A stretch of 49,658 nt of DNA, taken from contig JAPOWG010000093.1 in assembly GCA_026707745.1 (NCBI GenBank), positions 1-49,658 on the forward strand, in the 5' to 3' direction. The notes under the pieces are model-generated. The model was not told the DNA's origin. It saw only the letters and a list, made by a program, of their open reading frames with translations, and made no database searches. Of the stretch, positions 16,706 to 25,251 are shown in pieces (within the stretch, counting starts at the first letter, position 1; each line of letters starts with the position of its first letter). This DNA comes from Chloroflexota bacterium. GTDB taxonomy: Bacteria > Chloroflexota > Anaerolineae > Aggregatilineales > Phototrophicaceae. The position numbers and the translations under genes are program-made.

Positions 16706-18772
16706 ATGTCGAGCCAACGAGCGGGGCAGGAAGATTCCGCCTACAGGCGTCGTATCAACGCTTGGGCGATGTACGACTGGGCGAACTCCGCCTTCGCAAC
16801 CACGATTCTCGCTAGCCTGCTGCCGATCTACTACAGCACCGTCGCTGGCGCCACCTTGCCTAGCGAAGCGACCGCCACCGCCTATTGGTCGCTGACGATC
16901 AGCCTGTCGCTGTTTATCGTCGCCATCCTGTCGCCCATACTGGGAACCGTCTCCGATGTCATGCGCAGCAAGAAGCGTTTTTTGGCCTTCTTCATCGGCG
17001 CGGGCGTAGTCGGTACTGGACTGCTGATCTTTGTCAGCACGGGCGACTGGCTGCTGGCCTCCCTGTTTTTCGTATTGGGACGCATCGGCTTCGGCGGATC
17101 GCTCGTCTTTTACGATGCGCTGCTGCCCCACGTCGCCCGGGCGGGGGACCGTGACTGGGTTTCGAGCAGAGGCTATGCCCTGGGTTATATGGGTGGCGGC
17201 ATTCTGCTGGCGCTCAACGTTGCGATGTTCTGGTTCATCCCCGACAGCTTGTTCGAAAACGCCGGTGTAAGGCTATCCTTCTTGAGCGTCGCCATTTGGT
17301 GGGCTCTGTTCTCCCTGCCGATATTGCGCCAGGTGCCGGAGCCGCCGTCCGTGACGGCCACATTGAGACGCGGCGAGACAGTCATCGGCGTCAGCTTGCG
17401 CCGCCTGCGGGATACTTTCCGCAACATCACGCGCTATCGGGAACTGTTCAAATACTTGGTCGCCTTTCTGATCTACAACGACGCCATCGGCACCATCATC
17501 GCGATTGCGGCAATCTATGGCGCCGAACTCGGTTTCGGCATGATCGAACTGGTATTGGCGATCTTGCTGGTCCAGTTCGCCGGAATCCCGTTCAGCATCA
17601 TATTCGGACGCCTGCCCGCCCATAACGACGAGCGCGCGCCATTTTACCTGGCATTCATTCTGATCAATGCGATTGCCCTGCCCCTGCTCGCTTTGGCGCT
17701 GGTCAACGCCCTGCCCTCCGACGTGACAGGCGCCCCGCCCTCGCCCTATGCGACCGACGGAGAGTATGTCGGCGAAGGCGTATACTCTGTCGGTGAAGCG
17801 CCCTTCGCCGCCTCCGGCAACTGGAATAGCCTGTCCGTGACCGGGGACGATCTGATCGGCGACGGCGTCGCCGGGCGCTTGACCGCTCTGCTGGCAGGAC
17901 GACCCGAGGATCTTAACTACCGGATCACGGATGAAGAAAACGCCTCCCAGACCTTGACCTTCAACGGGAAAGCGATCGAGTTGGAGTACCGTTCCTCTCC
18001 CGACGGCGGCGTCATCGCTTTCCGACTTGATGGCGACGTCTTGACCGAAGCAGCAATCAACGGCGCTGACAACGCGGTCCTGGCTCCCATTACCGTCGAC
18101 ACATCAAATGACACCCTGCGCTATGGCGAATCCTTCACCCTTGAATTGGACGAGCCGGGTCTACACAGCCTCACGATCGTCCATGTCTCCGACGGAAGCG
18201 AGAGCGGCGCCCCCAAGACAATTGCGCTGGGTCATGTTGAAGTCTTGCCGGCAGCGCGGGTCAGCAGCTTGCCGACCATCATCGGCATTATCGCCGCCTT
18301 CGAGCTCGTCGCCTTGCTGGTGGCATGGCTCATCCGGTCGCGTTTCGTGGCGCTATCCAACTGGTTGGATACCAGGCGCAGCATCCTCCTGTCTCTGACG
18401 GTGTATTCGATCATCGCCTGTTGGGGGTTCTTCTTGAACGCCACTTTGGAATTCTGGATGCTGGCGCTGATGGTGGCGATGGTGCAAGGGGGCAGCCAAG
18501 CCCTCAGCCGCAGTCTGTATGCCAGCCTGTGCCCCGCAGCCAAGAGTGGAGAATTCTTCGGCTTTTACAGCATCATGGAAAAATTCGCATCAATAATCGG
18601 TCCGCTGATCTTTGCCTTTGCCGCCATCGTGCTTGGCAGCAGCCGCCCCGCCATTCTCAGCTTGATTCTGCTTTTCATTCTCGGCGGATACTTGCTCAGC
18701 CGCGTCGATGTCGAAGCAGGGCAACGCGTCGCCCGCGAAGAAGATGCCGCGCACGGCCATGTTAGTGATTGA
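16706..18772 (+). CDS. UMF1/Atg22-like MFS transporter with a large soluble insertion
   Basis: The N-terminal INAWAMYDWANSAFATTILASLLPIYY is characteristic of the UMF1 (Atg22-like) MFS family, which exports or effluxes small solutes. At 688 aa it is much longer than the usual 420-480 aa. The excess is a hydrophilic, beta-rich block at about residues 338-513, between the two transmembrane halves, rich in Gly, Asp, Ser and Thr. The flanking halves have about seven and five hydrophobic segments. A GSQALSRSLYASLCP motif near residue 600 is typical of the C-terminal half. The insert presumably forms a folded domain on one membrane face; its partner is unknown. It converges with the PH-like gene 16 bp away. 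Confidence 0.85.
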   Translation: MSSQRAGQEDSAYRRRINAWAMYDWANSAFATTILASLLPIYYSTVAGATLPSEATATAYWSLTISLSLFIVAILSPILGTVSDVMRSKKRFLAFFIGAGVVGTGLLIFVSTGDWLLASLFFVLGRIGFGGSLVFYDALLPHVARAGDRDWVSSRGYALGYMGGGILLALNVAMFWFIPDSLFENAGVRLSFLSVAIWWALFSLPILRQVPEPPSVTATLRRGETVIGVSLRRLRDTFRNITRYRELFKYLVAFLIYNDAIGTIIAIAAIYGAELGFGMIELVLAILLVQFAGIPFSIIFGRLPAHNDERAPFYLAFILINAIALPLLALALVNALPSDVTGAPPSPYATDGEYVGEGVYSVGEAPFAASGNWNSLSVTGDDLIGDGVAGRLTALLAGRPEDLNYRITDEENASQTLTFNGKAIELEYRSSPDGGVIAFRLDGDVLTEAAINGADNAVLAPITVDTSNDTLRYGESFTLELDEPGLHSLTIVHVSDGSESGAPKTIALGHVEVLPAARVSSLPTIIGIIAAFELVALLVAWLIRSRFVALSNWLDTRRSILLSLTVYSIIACWGFFLNATLEFWMLALMVAMVQGGSQALSRSLYASLCPAAKSGEFFGFYSIMEKFASIIGPLIFAFAAIVLGSSRPAILSLILLFILGGYLLSRVDVEAGQRVAREEDAAHGHVSD

Positions 18773-18788
18773 AGAAAATCCGTCTGCG

Positions 18789-19370
18789 CTAGCAATCTGC
18801 AGCCGGATCGTCAAGCACATCGGTCTGCTCCCGCAACAGATCCGCGACACGGCTCAAATGACGAACGCCCGCCAGCGACAAGCGGCGCGGATGCGCCCCT
18901 GATGCGCGCATATCCTCCGACTCGTCGCGAAAGAACGTGATGCTTCCCCGGCCCTGACCTTCTTGCCGGATACGTATCGCGCTCAGCGTATCGAGACGCA
19001 TGTAGCGAACGATCCTGTTCTTGTGCATGTCCGCTACCAGTACCCGTTGGTCGGTGATCGCGTTAACCCCGCCGGTCATCAGCCCGAAGGCGAAATAGAG
19101 CAAGATGAACAGCAGACATATGCCGTCCACAATCAAAAGCGGAATCATCAGCCAACCCATCGAGCCGGAATCCGGCAACAGCGACGGCGCGAATACCAGA
19201 ATCAGGATTGCCGCGTTCACGGACAAAGTGAAAAACATCAATATCTTGCCGAATCCGCCGACCAGCGACTTGTCGCTCAGTTTGTCCCACCAGAGCAGCG
19301 TCTCGCCCTCAACGAGCAGCGCCTGGATCTGCTCTGCCAAGTCCTCGTCCACCTTGCCGCGTGTCGACAT
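18789..19370 (-). CDS. PH-like (bPH2-type) membrane protein
   Basis: The 193-aa protein has two adjacent transmembrane segments (about 45-68 and 74-98). A C-terminal domain follows whose opening GVNAITDQRVLVAD and following IVRYMRLDTLSAIRI and GRGSITFFRD match the bacterial PH-like domain pattern (a TDQR turn, then a beta strand ending in an Ile-rich stretch). Such proteins are usually of unknown function and membrane-linked. ATG at 19370 (MSTRGKVDED) is chosen; an in-frame ATG at 19394 would add eight hydrophobic residues. Confidence 0.7.
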   Translation of the reverse strand: MSTRGKVDEDLAEQIQALLVEGETLLWWDKLSDKSLVGGFGKILMFFTLSVNAAILILVFAPSLLPDSGSMGWLMIPLLIVDGICLLFILLYFAFGLMTGGVNAITDQRVLVADMHKNRIVRYMRLDTLSAIRIRQEGQGRGSITFFRDESEDMRASGAHPRRLSLAGVRHLSRVADLLREQTDVLDDPAADC

Positions 19371-19408
19371 AGAGAAAGCAGCCCTAATCACCATTTGGAC
19401 CGGCCGAT

Positions 19409-19435
19409 ATTATACGATAGCCGATCTGATATAAT
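19409..19435. promoter_or_regulatory. Divergent -10 elements between the PH-like and second PrxQ genes
   Basis: On the minus strand TATAAT (19414-19409) faces the PH-like gene; on the plus strand TATAAT (19430-19435) faces the peroxiredoxin gene. They are 15 bp apart. Neither has an obvious -35, so the two may compete for polymerase. Confidence 0.45.
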
Positions 19436-19520
19436 CAGAGTCTAACCCGTCAATCGGAGAAACAGGCTGCGGCATACAGACTTGAAATGCCTTAGCCTCG
19501 TTTTTCGGGAGGAATACACC

Positions 19521-19994
19521 ATGCCCGATATCGGAAAGATAGCGCCAGATTTCGAGCTCAAGAACCAGGACAACGAGCTGGTTCGGCTCAGCGACTATCG
19601 CGGCAAAAGAGTTATCATTTTCGCCTTTCCCAAAGCCAACACCATGGGCTGCAATAACCAGGCCTGCTCTTTCCGCGACGTATTCCCGCAGATCACTTCC
19701 AAAAATGCCCTTGTCTTCGGCGTCAGCTCCGATTCCACTGCCACGCTGGCCGCCTGGAAAAAGCGCAAGCAACTGCAATACGATCTCTTGTCCGATCCCG
19801 AGCACAAGATGCTGGACGCCTGGGACGCCTGGGGCATCGATCTCAAGTTGTTCAAGTTGCCGCTAGGGGCGACGCGTTCCTATTGGGTAATCGACGAAAA
19901 GGGCATTCTGGTGGATCAACAGATAGGTGTAGGCCCGGCGGAAAGTGTTGAAAAAGCGCTTGGGAGCGTCGAAAGAATCGCGAGCGCCCAATAA
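19521..19994 (+). CDS. PrxQ/BCP-type peroxiredoxin (copy 2)
   Basis: The 157-aa peroxiredoxin has the active-site stretch PKANTMGCNNQACSFRD (near residues 37-53), again with C-x4-C spacing of peroxidatic and resolving Cys. It shares DLLSDPEHKMLDAWDAWG with copy 1 at 12150 but differs in the active-site flanks, so it is a diverged paralogue. GGGAGGAA lies 8 nt before the ATG, one of the strongest ribosome binding sites in the window. Confidence 0.93.
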   Translation: MPDIGKIAPDFELKNQDNELVRLSDYRGKRVIIFAFPKANTMGCNNQACSFRDVFPQITSKNALVFGVSSDSTATLAAWKKRKQLQYDLLSDPEHKMLDAWDAWGIDLKLFKLPLGATRSYWVIDEKGILVDQQIGVGPAESVEKALGSVERIASAQ

Positions 19995-20069
19995 GTCAGA
20001 CTACCCCCTTCTCCTCAACGCCTTGTATCATTGTGCGCCGGGCAAACCAAGCGTGAAATGGACAACACA

Positions 20070-21086
20070 ATGAAACTCATTCTGATCGGATTTGGCGTGG
20101 TCGGGCAGGGATTCGCCAAAATTCTACTGGAAAAAGGCGACGACTTGGGCGCCAGGCATGATTTCTCAGCGCAGATCGTCGGCGTCGTGACCGCTTCCAA
20201 GGGGCAGCTTTACCACCCTGACGGACTGGATATCGCGCACTTGCTGCGGACAGCAGAGACCGGCTCGTTCGCGGATTATCCCGAAAGCGAGCTGCTCCAA
20301 CGTGACTGGGACGCAAATGACATGATCCTGCGCGGCAGCGCGGATGTCTTGCTAGAAGCCAGCCCGACCAATCTGCAGACCGCGCAGCCCGCCCTCGCAA
20401 CCTGTCACCTGGCGCTCGACCAAGGTTTGCATATCGTCCTCGCCAATAAGGGCCCTGTAGCGCTGGACTACGGGGGTCTGCGGGCAAAAGCCGACGCCAG
20501 GGGACTCCACATGCGCTATGAAGCGACAGTGATGGCCGGTACGCCAACCATGCATCTGGCGCAAGACGCGCTTGCTGGCTGCGCTATTCGCTCCGCGCGC
20601 GGTATCCTTAACGGCACCACCAACTACATCCTGACGCAAATGGAGAGCGGAATGACTTATGCCGAGGCCCTGGCGCAAGCGCAGGCCTTGGGCTATGCCG
20701 AGACCGATCCGACGGCTGACGTCGAAGGCTGGGATGCGGCGGGCAAAGTCCTGATCCTGGCCAACGCCCTCTTCGGCAGTTCATTGACGATGCGCGACCT
20801 GGACGTCCGCGGCATCACGGATATCAGTCCGGAAGATATCGACCAGGCCCGGCAATCGAGTCTGCGCTATAAGTTGATCGCTGAAGCGACGCCTGTTGGA
20901 GGCATGGTGTCTCCACAGCGACTGCCTGTGAGCGACCCTCTGGCCAGCGTCGGCGGATCCACCAACGCGATTACCCTCGATACGGATCTGCTGGGGGAGA
21001 TCACATTGATTGGAGCGGGCGCCGGCAAGTTGGAAACGGGTTATGCGTTGCTTTCCGACTTGATGGCGATTCAGCGCGAGACATGA
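20070..21086 (+). CDS. hom: Homoserine dehydrogenase, short form without ACT domain
   Basis: The 338-aa NAD(P)-dependent enzyme reduces aspartate semialdehyde to homoserine in threonine and methionine synthesis. The N-terminal Rossmann motif GFGVVGQGFAK is followed by VLLEASPTNL and HIVLANKGPVAL. The family signature region comes next: RGILNGTTNYIL, then ALGYAETDPTADVEGWDAAGK (near 205-225) with the conserved catalytic Asp/Glu/Lys residues. No C-terminal ACT domain is present, so no allosteric threonine site. The start is uncertain between ATG 20070 and ATG 20058; neither has a strong Shine-Dalgarno sequence. No other threonine-pathway gene is adjacent. Confidence 0.9.
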   Translation: MKLILIGFGVVGQGFAKILLEKGDDLGARHDFSAQIVGVVTASKGQLYHPDGLDIAHLLRTAETGSFADYPESELLQRDWDANDMILRGSADVLLEASPTNLQTAQPALATCHLALDQGLHIVLANKGPVALDYGGLRAKADARGLHMRYEATVMAGTPTMHLAQDALAGCAIRSARGILNGTTNYILTQMESGMTYAEALAQAQALGYAETDPTADVEGWDAAGKVLILANALFGSSLTMRDLDVRGITDISPEDIDQARQSSLRYKLIAEATPVGGMVSPQRLPVSDPLASVGGSTNAITLDTDLLGEITLIGAGAGKLETGYALLSDLMAIQRET

Positions 21087-21123
21087 GTTGCCGCGGCGCC
21101 TGAAACTCGCTCGAGAGAATCGC

Positions 21124-21137
21124 GTATAGTCCTATAC
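21124..21137. promoter_or_regulatory. Palindrome upstream of the pspA promoter
   Basis: GTATAG-TC-CTATAC is a perfect 6-bp inverted repeat around a 2-bp centre. It is 17 bp upstream of the -35 hexamer of the pspA promoter, a position suited to an activator or repressor site. The factor is not identifiable. Confidence 0.35.
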
Positions 21138-21154
21138 TTGGGGCCATTACGCTT

Positions 21155-21184
21155 TTGATATTGTTGAAGCCTCTATGCTATACT
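21155..21184 (+). promoter_or_regulatory. Sigma70-type promoter of the pspA operon
   Basis: TTGATA (21155-21160) and TATACT (21179-21184) are 18 bp apart. AAAGGGAAG follows shortly before the ATG at 21239. No GG/GC sigma54 pair is evident here, unlike the enterobacterial psp operon. Confidence 0.55.
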
Positions 21185-21238
21185 GAAGTAATTGCGGAAA
21201 ACTCGGCAACATTAGGTCAATAAAGGGAAGATTCAAAC

Positions 21239-21919
21239 ATGCCATCAATATTACAGAAGGTTCAAACGCTTTTCAGCGCCAATATGCACGGCATGATTGA
21301 CCGTGCCTTGGAAACCAACTCGCTGAAAGTCATGGACGAATACATCCGACAGGTTGAGCGCAACCTGGAGGCCCTGGAAGACTCGGCCGCGACCGTCGGC
21401 GGTTCTGTACGAACATTGAAGCGCAAGTATGAAGAGTTCTCCAATCAGTCGGACAAACTGGACCGCGATATCGATACCTTAATCTTGCGCGGCAAAGATG
21501 ACCTGGCGGCCGCGGCCCAGGCCGAGTTGAATACCAAACAGGAACTGGCGCAGGAATACTACGAGCAGTGGCAGTCGCAAGAAGAGCAATATCAAGGCAT
21601 GTTGAATATGCGTTTGAAGCTGGAAGGTCGCTTGACCACCATTAAGCAAGAGCGCGAAAAGATGCGTTCCCTGCTGGAACTGGCGGAGACCAAGAAGGTC
21701 ATGACGAAGACGCTCAGAAGCATGGACAAGCTGGATACCTCCGGCGATCAAGAGATCGATACCCTGCTCGATTCCATCTATTCGCAGATCGACCAGGAAG
21801 ACGCCCGCGCCGATTTGGCCAGCCGCAAGCTTTCCGACCAGATCGAGGACACCGTCGGCATCGGCCAGGTCGAACTCCAACTCGAAGAGCGCAGGCAGCG
21901 TTTGCTCAGCGACAATTGA
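21239..21919 (+). CDS. pspA: PspA/IM30-family membrane stress protein
   Basis: The 226-aa protein is almost entirely helical and charged, with long heptad-rich stretches (about 28-200). The N-terminal amphipathic region and the family pattern IDRALETNSLKVMDEYIRQ fit the PspA/Vipp1 (IM30) family, which polymerises on membranes to maintain their integrity under stress. It lacks the long C-terminal extension of Vipp1. It shares its promoter with the following membrane coiled-coil gene 101 bp downstream. Confidence 0.88.
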   Translation: MPSILQKVQTLFSANMHGMIDRALETNSLKVMDEYIRQVERNLEALEDSAATVGGSVRTLKRKYEEFSNQSDKLDRDIDTLILRGKDDLAAAAQAELNTKQELAQEYYEQWQSQEEQYQGMLNMRLKLEGRLTTIKQEREKMRSLLELAETKKVMTKTLRSMDKLDTSGDQEIDTLLDSIYSQIDQEDARADLASRKLSDQIEDTVGIGQVELQLEERRQRLLSDN

Positions 21920-22020
21920 TCCTGTCAAACGGTCTGCGTCGATTGCAAAATCCATTGAACGAGTCGCCAAATGAAGTACCCGAGAGCCGGGGCGCTATCG
22001 TGAATTGAACCGGAGAAGCC

Positions 22021-22923
22021 ATGTCTAGCAACGAAAACGCGAGACAAAAAGTCTTTGGTACGCTCTTGACAAACGCGCTCTTGCGATGGGAGACCTTGGT
22101 GACCGTCATGGTCACCGCTATTTTGTTTCTGTTCGTACAAGATGTGAACCTGCCAATGCTGGAGTGGCAACCCTGGTTTTGGCTGGTCCTCGGGGGCTTG
22201 GCGGAGACGGTGTTGATTGCCGCCACACTGAACGACCCGGAAGCGACGGAACAAGCGCTGGCGGAAGATTTCGAGCGCGAATACGACCTGCGTAATATCC
22301 GCAATCGCGTCTCCCGCGAGCGACTGCGCGATGCCTTCGAGTATCGCCGCAATATGCTCAAGCTGGCGGATCGCAGCAAGGGCGCCATGCGCAATCGTCT
22401 ACGGACTTTGGTCAGTGACGTCAGCGACTGGATCACCTACATGTATAATCTCGCCGAACGCATTGACCTCTCCGAAAGCAACGATCTGGTGCTGCGCGAT
22501 CGTCAGCAAGTCCCGCGCAAGATCGAAAGCGTCAAGGCGCGTATTAAGAATGAGCCGGATGAGCACGCCCGCCGCAGCCTGCAGGTTCAGTTGACTCACC
22601 TCCAGCAACAACATATGAGCCTGGAAGCAACCTTCAGCAGCATTAAGCGCGCCGAGATTCAACTGGAAAGCACCCTGTCGGCGCTGGGCACCGTCTATGC
22701 CCAAATGTCCTTGCTCGGCACTAAGGAAACCGATAGCGCCAAAGGACAGCGCCTGAGCATCGAGGTCAAAGACGAAATCGACAAACTGCAGGACACCATC
22801 GACGCCATGGACGAGGTGCAAATGCAAAGCCTGCGCCTGAGTTCCGAAGTCAAGGACGAGATCGACAGGCTGGTCAACGAAGCTTACGAAGAAGACGAAC
22901 AACTGCTAAGCCAGCAACAATAG
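22021..22923 (+). CDS. Membrane-anchored coiled-coil protein next to pspA
   Basis: The 300-aa protein has two N-terminal hydrophobic segments (about 24-41 and 49-68), then about 230 residues of charged helices with heptad character. The last 70 residues contain a repeated SxEVKDEIDxL motif (IEVKDEIDKLQD and SSEVKDEIDRLVN). I do not recognise a named family. The topology suggests an integral membrane partner presenting a coiled coil to PspA. CGGAGAA precedes the ATG, and no promoter is evident in the gap, so co-transcription is likely. Confidence 0.72.
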   Translation: MSSNENARQKVFGTLLTNALLRWETLVTVMVTAILFLFVQDVNLPMLEWQPWFWLVLGGLAETVLIAATLNDPEATEQALAEDFEREYDLRNIRNRVSRERLRDAFEYRRNMLKLADRSKGAMRNRLRTLVSDVSDWITYMYNLAERIDLSESNDLVLRDRQQVPRKIESVKARIKNEPDEHARRSLQVQLTHLQQQHMSLEATFSSIKRAEIQLESTLSALGTVYAQMSLLGTKETDSAKGQRLSIEVKDEIDKLQDTIDAMDEVQMQSLRLSSEVKDEIDRLVNEAYEEDEQLLSQQQ

Positions 22924-23032
22924 GCGAGCAAACCTCAACGCCATTACCCCAGACGCCATAGCGCATACTTTATACTTGCCTGATTTCGAGTTATTCTTGG
23001 CATGTTTATCTTTGCGCATCAAGGAGTTGAAC

Positions 23033-23413
23033 ATGTCCATCAATTGGTTCGAGATTCCGGTTTTGGATTTCGAGCGCGCCCGCGCCTTTTACGAGCAGGT
23101 TTTGGAAACGAAGCTCTATATTAACGACCAGCGCGAGAACATGGGCAGTATGCTCGGCGTTTTTCCGCATGACGGGCGCGTGGGCGGCAGCCTGGTGCAT
23201 AATCCCCAGTATGGATATACCCCTTCGACTGAAGGCACGCTGGTCTATATCACCGCCACAGGTGATTTGGATCTTGTCCTGGCGCGGGTCGAGGCGGCCG
23301 GGGGCGAAGTCTTGCTGCCAAAAACAGCGCTGAGCGAAAACGCCGGCGGCGGTTTTGTTGGCTGGGTGCGCGATTCCGAAGGCAACAAGGTCGGTTTCTA
23401 TTCAGAAGAATAA
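23033..23413 (+). CDS. VOC-family (glyoxalase/bleomycin-resistance-like) protein
   Basis: The 126-aa protein has the opening INWFEIPVLDFERARAFYEQVLE and the closing GWVRDSEGNKVGFYSE typical of small two-module VOC proteins resembling YdcM-type entries. Activity cannot be assigned; the family includes lyases, dioxygenases and binding proteins. ATG at 23033 is used because AAGGAG lies 7 nt upstream. It is convergent with the ABC permease gene, with a 3-bp gap. Confidence 0.85.
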   Translation: MSINWFEIPVLDFERARAFYEQVLETKLYINDQRENMGSMLGVFPHDGRVGGSLVHNPQYGYTPSTEGTLVYITATGDLDLVLARVEAAGGEVLLPKTALSENAGGGFVGWVRDSEGNKVGFYSEE

Positions 23414-23416
23414 GGT

Positions 23417-24448
23417 TCAGTCGAATGATTCGACAATATGTTCACGTTTTTTCTTTCCTGGGACCAGGGACTGTAGGCCCTGGATAATACGGGGCGTTTC
23501 CCGCTCGATGTTGATGGTATCCTCCAACAAGTTGACCAGGGTCGTCGCCAAAATAACCAGGGTCAAATACATATACGCGACCACGGCATAGGTTTCGACG
23601 TAGCGGAAGGACCGTCCGGAGGTCGTTTTTGCTATCTGCGTGATATCCCGAATGCCCAGGAACGCCAGGAGCGACGAATCCTTGATCATAGCTACAAAGT
23701 CGTTTCCCAAGGGCGGGAGCACATTGCGAAATGCCTGCGGCAATATGATCGACCGCATCGTCTGCCAATATGTCATCCCAACGGAATAAGCCGCTTCGAA
23801 CTGGCCCTTTGGGATCGACTGGATGCCCGCTCGCACCGTTTCTGACATATAGGCGCCATAGGTGATGGCCAAGGCCACAATCGCCGTGCCCGCAGAACTG
23901 CCGCGCCAGATGAGATCGGGAATCTCCGGATCGTTCGCGAGGTTGCGGACGGCCTCGACCAGGTTCTCGTTGATCAAGTCGCGCAAGGCCGGTACGACAA
24001 TGAATCCGGTTACCAACAGTACAACCAGAATCGGGATGCCGCGCATCACGCTAACGTAGACCGTGCAGACATTGTAGCTGCCAATTCGGATGACCCGCAT
24101 CATCGCTTTGCGCGTCGACTCGCGCGATTGAGGCGGTTCCGGTGGATTCGAGCGCACGATCCCAACCACGATCGCAATCGAAAGCGCGCACAAGTAAGAC
24201 GTAGCGCTGACGAAAAGCGTCATGCTGACGCCGTCCATCAACTGCTGGAATATATTCGAATAGATTTTGTCAGTAAGGATGCTGATCGCCAGCAGGATGC
24301 CCAGCGCCACCAGAAAGAATATCCAATACGGCAAGGTATAGAACCGCGCAAAGCGCATCGCCCGACCACGAGACTCGGCGATGATTTCCTCAAGATTCGG
24401 CTCTTGCCCTGCCCGATTTACTCGGCCTTCCCCCGATGATCTTGCCAT
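23417..24448 (-). CDS. Polar amino-acid ABC transporter permease (HisM/GlnP type)
   Basis: The 343-aa inner-membrane permease has an N-terminal charged tail and about five hydrophobic segments. The typical EAA loop EAAYSVGMTYWQTMRSIILPQAFR (near 222-245) contacts the ATPase. It is longer than the usual 220 aa because of an extra N-terminal segment. Paired with the binding-protein gene upstream, it imports a polar amino acid. The ATP-binding subunit is not in this window and must be supplied elsewhere. Confidence 0.9.
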   Translation of the reverse strand: MARSSGEGRVNRAGQEPNLEEIIAESRGRAMRFARFYTLPYWIFFLVALGILLAISILTDKIYSNIFQQLMDGVSMTLFVSATSYLCALSIAIVVGIVRSNPPEPPQSRESTRKAMMRVIRIGSYNVCTVYVSVMRGIPILVVLLVTGFIVVPALRDLINENLVEAVRNLANDPEIPDLIWRGSSAGTAIVALAITYGAYMSETVRAGIQSIPKGQFEAAYSVGMTYWQTMRSIILPQAFRNVLPPLGNDFVAMIKDSSLLAFLGIRDITQIAKTTSGRSFRYVETYAVVAYMYLTLVILATTLVNLLEDTINIERETPRIIQGLQSLVPGKKKREHIVESFD

Positions 24449-24492
24449 GTAGTTTTCCAGTCAGCTCGTCTTCGAGAACTGTCAAATACGAA

Positions 24493-24517
24493 GTGGGACA
24501 GGCTAAACCTGTCCCAC
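24493..24517 (-). promoter_or_regulatory. Intergenic hairpin between binding-protein and permease genes
   Basis: A perfect 10-bp stem GTGGGACAGG/CCTGTCCCAC closes a 5-nt loop. It lies between the binding-protein stop (24553) and the permease ATG (24448). No long T-run follows, so it more likely stabilises the upstream mRNA or attenuates transcription than terminates it. This is a common way to express more binding protein than permease. Confidence 0.5.
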
Positions 24518-24552
24518 AACTGTATGCTTCAAGTAACCTACGGTTTCATCAG

Positions 24553-25251
24553 CTATGCGGCATCCCGACCAAACCATTTGTCTGTGATCGCTTGGAGCGA
24601 GCCATCCGCTTTCATGTTGGCCAAGACTTTGTTGATCGGCTCGAGCAATTCAGAACCATGCGGGAATATAAAACCCAGCTTTTCAACTGTCACAATATCC
24701 TCCAGCACTTTAGTTTGCTCGGCATGAATACCGGTGTACCCATAACCTGCCAGTTCATCAAAGATCACAGCGTCAACATCGCCTGCGACCAGGGAACCCG
24801 CCGCCGCTTCGGTAGAGCCGTAAACCACAATGCGCTCTCCGCTGACTAAATCCGCGGCCGCAATGTACTCGGTACTGGCGACCAGCACGCCAAAAACGTA
24901 GTCGCCCTCGACAAATTCCTCAGCGCTGGCAAAGCGATCTTCATCCAGCCGCACCAGTATCCGCTGCCACACATCGGCATAAGCATCGGAAAAATCGACG
25001 AGAGCGGCACGCCCGGGCGAATAGGCGATGCCATCGGCTGCCATATCATATGCGCCATTGGACACAGCGGCGATCATGCCATCCCAACTGGTCTCGATGT
25101 ATTGCGGCGCGCAATGCAAGCGAGCGCAAATTTCCGCCAAGACGTCATAGTCCCAACCCGCTGCTTCGCCAGTTTCATCGTCGATGAAGTTGAAGGGTGG
25201 ATAGGCGTTCTCCACCGCCACCGTAACTGACCGTCCACCGAGATTCGGCAG
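24553..25251 (-). pseudogene. Third solute-binding domain, in frame after a TGA stop
   Basis: These 232 codons directly continue the frame of the upstream binding-protein gene, beginning at the base after its TGA (25254-25252). They encode [20 protein letters not shown] and a full SBP_bac_3 domain clearly related to, but more diverged than, the two copies upstream. There is no signal peptide and no convincing ribosome binding site, so it cannot make a secreted protein alone; the first plausible start, a GTG at 25221, would remove the first strand. It may be expressed by readthrough, be a decaying remnant, or reflect a sequence error. Alternatively a leaderless cytosolic product would be unusual. 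Confidence 0.6.
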
